A stretch of DNA of 18,534 bases from JBDSTZ01 sp039927975 (GTDB taxonomy: Bacteria > Pseudomonadota > Gammaproteobacteria > Burkholderiales > Burkholderiaceae_D): the NCBI GenBank assembly GCA_039927975.1, contig JBDSTZ010000382.1, forward strand, positions 1-18,534, written 5' to 3'. A program made the translations under genes and the position numbers. This document shows, in pieces, positions 15,632 through 18,534 of this stretch (the first letter of the stretch is position 1; every line of letters begins with the position of its first letter). The notes below the pieces were generated by a model. That model saw only the letters and a list, made by a program, of their open reading frames with translations, made no database searches and was not told where the DNA came from.

Positions 15632-16707
15632 GCGGACACCGGCGCGGTCGTCGCCACCGCTGACTCGAGGGGCAGGCTGATACGGGCGACGATCCCGCCC
15701 CGCGCGCCGTGCGAGACCGCCAGTTCAGCCGCCTCGCCATACAGCACCGCCAGGCGTTCGCTCAGATTGGCCAGGCCCACGCCGTCACCGCCCTCGGCCT
15801 GGAAGCCGACGCCGTTGTCGCTGACCTCGATGCGCAGGCGCCCGTCCAGGCAGACGGCGTCGACCCGCAACTGGCCGCCGGCCGACAGCGGGCCGATGCC
15901 GTGTTCGATCGCGTTTTCGATCAGGGTCATCACCGACAGGGGCGGGATCACGCAGGCGCGCGCCTGCTCGGAGGCATCGATGTGAAATTGCAGGCGTTCG
16001 CCAAGACGAATTTTCATGATTTCCAGATAGGCTTGGGCGCGTTCCAGTTCCTGGCCAAGGCTGGTGTGATTGCTGCGCAGGTCGGGCACGGCGGCGCGCA
16101 GGAAGCGGATCAGGTGGGCCAGCAGCGATTGCGCCGCCGGCCCGTCCTGGTCGATCAGCGCCATCGCGTTGGCCAGGGTATTGTATAAAAAATGCGGCTC
16201 GATCTGGGCTTGCAAGGCCGACAGGCGCGCTTCCAGCACTTGCCGCTTCTGGGTTTCGGCGAGGCGGCGCGCGGTTTCCTGCGCCAGATTCTGCCGCGCG
16301 CGGCGCGCCAGATCGGCGCGGATTTCTTCCGGCAGCAAGCCGGCCAGCATGAAGACGAAGGCCACATAGGCGGTCTTGTGGCTGTCGAGAAAATCCATCC
16401 GCATTTCCGCGTCCGGCAAATACCACTGGCACAGTAAACCCATTGCCGTGATGCCGGCGAACATAGCCACCGCGAACGCTTGCCAGCACAGGATCGACTT
16501 GTCCATGCACACGCTTTGCAGCAGGCTGCGCACCGACGCGGCGACCGCGAACGCCACCAGCATGCAGCTGATGTCGATGCGCCAGGCGGTCCAATACGGC
16601 AGGCCGCGCAAAGGCGGAATGGCCAGCAGGGCCAGGACCAGCAGCGGCAGCCAAGGCCAGCTGGCCTGGCGCAAGTTGGCGGGGATGGCGCGCAACAGGG
16701 CCGTCAT
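15628..16707 (-). CDS. LytS-type membrane sensor histidine kinase
   Basis: This 359-aa kinase has about four hydrophobic segments in the first 125 residues (around 17-32, 46-60, 74-93 and 113-125) joined by short loops, then a coiled-coil-like stretch (130-165). The His_kinase domain of the LytS/YehU type follows, with phosphoacceptor His172 in QIEPHFLYNTLAN, and an HATPase domain with the N box IENAIEHGI and the G1 box DNGVGF. The periplasmic loops are too short to form a sensor domain, so the signal is probably sensed in the membrane or through a partner protein. Its ATG overlaps the stop of the exported-protein gene upstream by 4 bases, and its stop overlaps the response regulator start by 4, which points to coupled translation of the three. 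Confidence 0.92.
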   Translation of the reverse strand: MTALLRAIPANLRQASWPWLPLLVLALLAIPPLRGLPYWTAWRIDISCMLVAFAVAASVRSLLQSVCMDKSILCWQAFAVAMFAGITAMGLLCQWYLPDAEMRMDFLDSHKTAYVAFVFMLAGLLPEEIRADLARRARQNLAQETARRLAETQKRQVLEARLSALQAQIEPHFLYNTLANAMALIDQDGPAAQSLLAHLIRFLRAAVPDLRSNHTSLGQELERAQAYLEIMKIRLGERLQFHIDASEQARACVIPPLSVMTLIENAIEHGIGPLSAGGQLRVDAVCLDGRLRIEVSDNGVGFQAEGGDGVGLANLSERLAVLYGEAAELAVSHGARGGIVARISLPLESAVATTAPVSA

Positions 16708-17303
16708 CGGCTCGGCTCCAGAGTCGGCGAGGCGCCGACCGCGGTCGGCAGCGGGAAGGCCATGTCGTTGTCGGATGGCGCCGGATCGGCCTCCTCGAAG
16801 AGCACGTTCTTCACCAGCAGCGAGGAGGCGATGCCCGTCGAGAAACCAAAACTGCAGGCGCCGGCGTCATCGGGCACCTTGAAATCGAGATAATGAGCGT
16901 CTTTGCCATCGAGCGAGCGACGCGTTTCGAAAGTCGAATCGCTGTATTGCCCGCATTGCATGCTGATGCGGACCAGCACCGGTTCGCTGTTGTTGTCCAC
17001 ACGGGTGGCCAGTCCCTTCGCTTCGATGTCATAACGCATGCGGATCAGCCTGGCGCGCCAGGGGGATCCGGAAAAGTTTTTGAACGCGTACAGGAAACGC
17101 CCCGGCTCGTACGCCGATTTTTTCTCGAGGCGCAACATCGGCGCGCCGCCCGGCACGGCCTGCATGGCGACGGCGTCGAGCCCGTCCTGCAAGCCTTTGA
17201 TGTTCCATTCGTCCACCACCTTGATGGCGGCGGACGAGACGAACACTAGCGGCACGGCAAACGCGAGGGCGGCGGCGATCAGGGTGAGTTTCCAATATTT
17301 CAT
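16704..17303 (-). CDS. Exported paralog A of unknown function (199 aa), coupled to the kinase
   Basis: I do not know this family by name. The protein has an N-terminal hydrophobic segment (residues 6-26) that could be a signal peptide or a membrane anchor. A domain of about 140 residues follows: WNIKGLQDGLDAV, a GG loop, RLEKKS, FLYAFKNF, RLIRMRYDIE, an invariant Cys117 and Cys150 in the pattern C...VPDDAGACSFGF, and VKNVLFEE. The alternating strands and the order of motifs resemble jelly-roll galactose-binding-like domains, which often bind sugars. It is paralogous to the next two genes upstream. The C-terminal tail carries FPLPT and TLEPS. The ATG at 17303 was taken, not a TTG at 17306; the ribosome site (AAGAAG) is weak. 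It overlaps the kinase start by 4 bases, suggesting that it works with the kinase. Confidence 0.72.
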   Translation of the reverse strand: MKYWKLTLIAAALAFAVPLVFVSSAAIKVVDEWNIKGLQDGLDAVAMQAVPGGAPMLRLEKKSAYEPGRFLYAFKNFSGSPWRARLIRMRYDIEAKGLATRVDNNSEPVLVRISMQCGQYSDSTFETRRSLDGKDAHYLDFKVPDDAGACSFGFSTGIASSLLVKNVLFEEADPAPSDNDMAFPLPTAVGASPTLEPSR

Positions 17304-17319
17304 CAAGTCTTCTTGGTGA

Positions 17320-17343
17320 GGCGGCGCGATGGGAGGCGCCGCC
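17320..17343 (-). other. Intercistronic stem-loop between paralogs B and A
   Basis: GGCGGCGC (17320-17327) and GCGCCGCC (17336-17343) are perfect 8-base arms around an 8-base loop, in the 54-base gap between the two paralog genes. The palindrome TGGCGCGCCA (17344-17353) adjoins it. No T-run follows on the minus strand, so it is not a simple terminator. It could tune the ratio of the two products by affecting mRNA decay or access to the weak ribosome site of paralog A. Confidence 0.5.
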
Positions 17344-17357
17344 TGGCGCGCCAGCGA

Positions 17358-18008
17358 TTATGGCACGGGCTGTTTGCTCACTTCCAGCTCCGGCAAGGCG
17401 GTTCCCGGCGTCGGGAAAGGAAACAACTGCCGGCCCTCCATCGTGACAACCGGCGGTGGAGGCCCGCCGGCGACCTCGCTGAATTTCAAGCTCTTCACCT
17501 CCACCTTCGCCGGTTTTAGCAGATAAAAGCCGAAGCCGCAGACATTGGCGTCTTTCGGCACGTTGAATTCGAGGCCGGCGTCGACGCTGTAAGAACGCCC
17601 CTTGCTGATGTTGCGCGATTGGGTGTTGGACGATTTTTCACACTGCACCCTGACCCCCAGCATTGCGATGACGTTGTCGCTTGCCTGCGTGTCGGTCGTC
17701 AAGACCGTCTCGTAAGCGTAGGCCATGCGCACGCGCTTGCCGCGCCAGCCGGTGGCGTCGAAGCTTTTGAACACTTGCAGCGCCTGGCCGGCCAGATAGC
17801 GCGATTTCTTGTCCATCACGACCAAGGCGTCGCCGCCGGCGGTTCTGGGCGACTCGACCGTGTCGATCCCGTCGACCAGGCCATTGACGTTCCAGCCGGC
17901 CACGGTGGTGCCGGCGCAGGCGGCGCCGGACAGGCTCGATAAACCGGCCAACAGGCAAGCGCCGAGCAGGCCGGTGATCCCCGATCGCGCGAATGATTGT
18001 TTCAACAT
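17358..18008 (-). CDS. Exported paralog B of unknown function (216 aa)
   Basis: The protein begins with a signal peptide (MLKQSFARSGITGLLGACLL, then AGLSSLSGAACAG). The mature part aligns with paralogs A and C: GWNVNGLVDGIDTV, GGDALVVMDKKS, LQVFKSF, WRGKRVRMAYAYE, VRVQC (Cys123), EFNVPKDANVCGFGF (Cys157), VKSLKFSEV. A proline-rich linker (GGPPPPVV) precedes the conserved tail FPFPT...PELEVS. The segment WRGKRVRM followed by a late VP-D-A-x-x-C-x-FGF is reminiscent of carbohydrate-binding jelly-roll domains. The Cys pair probably forms a disulfide in the periplasm or outside. GGGAG lies 6 bases before the ATG at 18008, which decides the start; the frame is open 201 bases further upstream but overlaps the paralog C gene. 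Function unknown. Confidence 0.75.
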   Translation of the reverse strand: MLKQSFARSGITGLLGACLLAGLSSLSGAACAGTTVAGWNVNGLVDGIDTVESPRTAGGDALVVMDKKSRYLAGQALQVFKSFDATGWRGKRVRMAYAYETVLTTDTQASDNVIAMLGVRVQCEKSSNTQSRNISKGRSYSVDAGLEFNVPKDANVCGFGFYLLKPAKVEVKSLKFSEVAGGPPPPVVTMEGRQLFPFPTPGTALPELEVSKQPVP

Positions 18009-18043
18009 GATGGCTCCCTCGATGGCGGATGATGGTCGGCGGC

Positions 18044-18534
18044 TCACTTGACTGGCTCCGGTGGCGACAGCTCGAGCGTCGGCAGGTCGGACGGCGACGT
18101 TGGCAGGGCGAAATCGATCACCACGGGCAGGGGCAGCTTGATCTCCTCGAATTTGATGTTGCTGACCACCATTTCCAACGGCCGGGTGAGGGCGAAGCCC
18201 AGCGTGCATTGCTGCGCCATGGTGGGAACGACGAATTCAACGTTGCTCTTGACCTTGACGGGATGCGCCGCGATGTCCCTCGTCTGCCGGTATGAAGCGT
18301 AGATGCTGCGCATGCCGAACTGCGGCAGGAAGCACTGAACGCGGGTCACGACCGCCATTGCGGGCTCGTCCGCCGTCGCCGCCCCGACAACCTTGGTCTG
18401 GGTTTGATGCTCAAACGTCATGCGGATGCGCTTGCCTTGCAGGCTCTGCCCCGCAAAATGCTTATAAACTTGCAGGAATTTGTCGGCTTCGAACGGCGAC
18501 GTTTTCTCGATCTTCAAGACCGGCGACTCGCCGA
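18044..18534 (-). CDS. Exported-protein paralog C, N-terminus cut by the window edge
   Basis: The reading frame is open to the last base, so the N-terminus, including any signal peptide, lies beyond 18534. The visible 163 residues begin GESPVLKIEKTS, which aligns with the GG...KK-S region of paralogs A and B, so about 45-60 residues are probably missing. Shared features follow: FLQVYKHF, LQGKRIRMTFEHQ, TRVQC, EFVVPTMAQQCTLGF, VVSNIKFEE, and a tail with FALPT and PTLELS. The two conserved cysteines are present. A TTG at 18515-18517 gives an apparent internal start but is not the real one, because homology extends before it. It lies 35 bases upstream of paralog B and is the first visible gene of the operon. 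Function unknown. Confidence 0.72.
   Translation of the reverse strand, partial: GESPVLKIEKTSPFEADKFLQVYKHFAGQSLQGKRIRMTFEHQTQTKVVGAATADEPAMAVVTRVQCFLPQFGMRSIYASYRQTRDIAAHPVKVKSNVEFVVPTMAQQCTLGFALTRPLEMVVSNIKFEEIKLPLPVVIDFALPTSPSDLPTLELSPPEPVK

Noticed and set aside
17910..18008. Lipoprotein signal in paralog B (GAAC near residue 31)
   Set aside because: The residue at -3 is Gly and not the usual Leu/Val/Ile, and an ordinary signal peptidase I site (ACA-G) follows. Lipidation is not supported.
18009..18209. N-terminal extension of paralog B by 67 codons
   Set aside because: It would overlap the paralog C gene, precede a good ribosome site and signal peptide, and has shadow-type composition.

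Overview
The window is high-GC DNA that reads as the chromosome of a betaproteobacterium, most likely an Oxalobacteraceae member of the Massilia/Duganella/Janthinobacterium type. This is inferred from the gene families and protein style (PHB-depolymerase-type esterase, EttA, MAPEG and FlK-like proteins, dense GC-rich genes) and not from any marker gene. There is no rRNA, tRNA, CRISPR array or phage module. No gap between genes exceeds about 210 bases.

Layout. Positions 1-127 hold the right end of an IS256-family element: the transposase C-terminus and its terminal inverted repeat. From 246 to 2008 on the minus strand lies a two-gene unit, a ribbon-helix-helix regulator followed by a PHB-depolymerase-family esterase. 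Its promoter carries a palindrome over the expected transcription start. From 2123 to 3652 on the plus strand is a tightly overlapping trio: FlK-like acyl-CoA thioesterase, DUF1289 protein and MBL-fold hydrolase. It is followed by a nitronate monooxygenase with its own -10 box and by a convergent MmcQ/YjbR-type gene.

Positions 5148-10409 are a plus-strand housekeeping run: Xaa-Pro aminopeptidase, a small unknown protein, MgtC/SapB membrane protein, DUF924, Rossmann/DUF2520, MAPEG, and a 120-aa unknown. Next come a minus-strand exported molybdopterin-oxidoreductase-like protein, a divergent AlkB-type dioxygenase, and an OmpA-like eight-strand-type barrel protein. The barrel gene has a strong terminator and an upstream 5' hairpin. 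A REP-associated tyrosine transposase (RAYT) and the ABC-F translation factor EttA follow on the minus strand.

Positions 14900-18534 form the least ordinary region, a minus-strand operon. Three exported paralogous proteins of unknown function (the first cut by the window edge) lead into a LytS-type histidine kinase and a LytTR response regulator, with 4-base overlaps at the last two junctions. The paralogs share a jelly-roll-like pattern, an invariant cysteine pair and a conserved C-terminal tail. I infer that they are extracytoplasmic ligand-binding or envelope proteins working with the two-component system. This is the best candidate here for an undescribed system.
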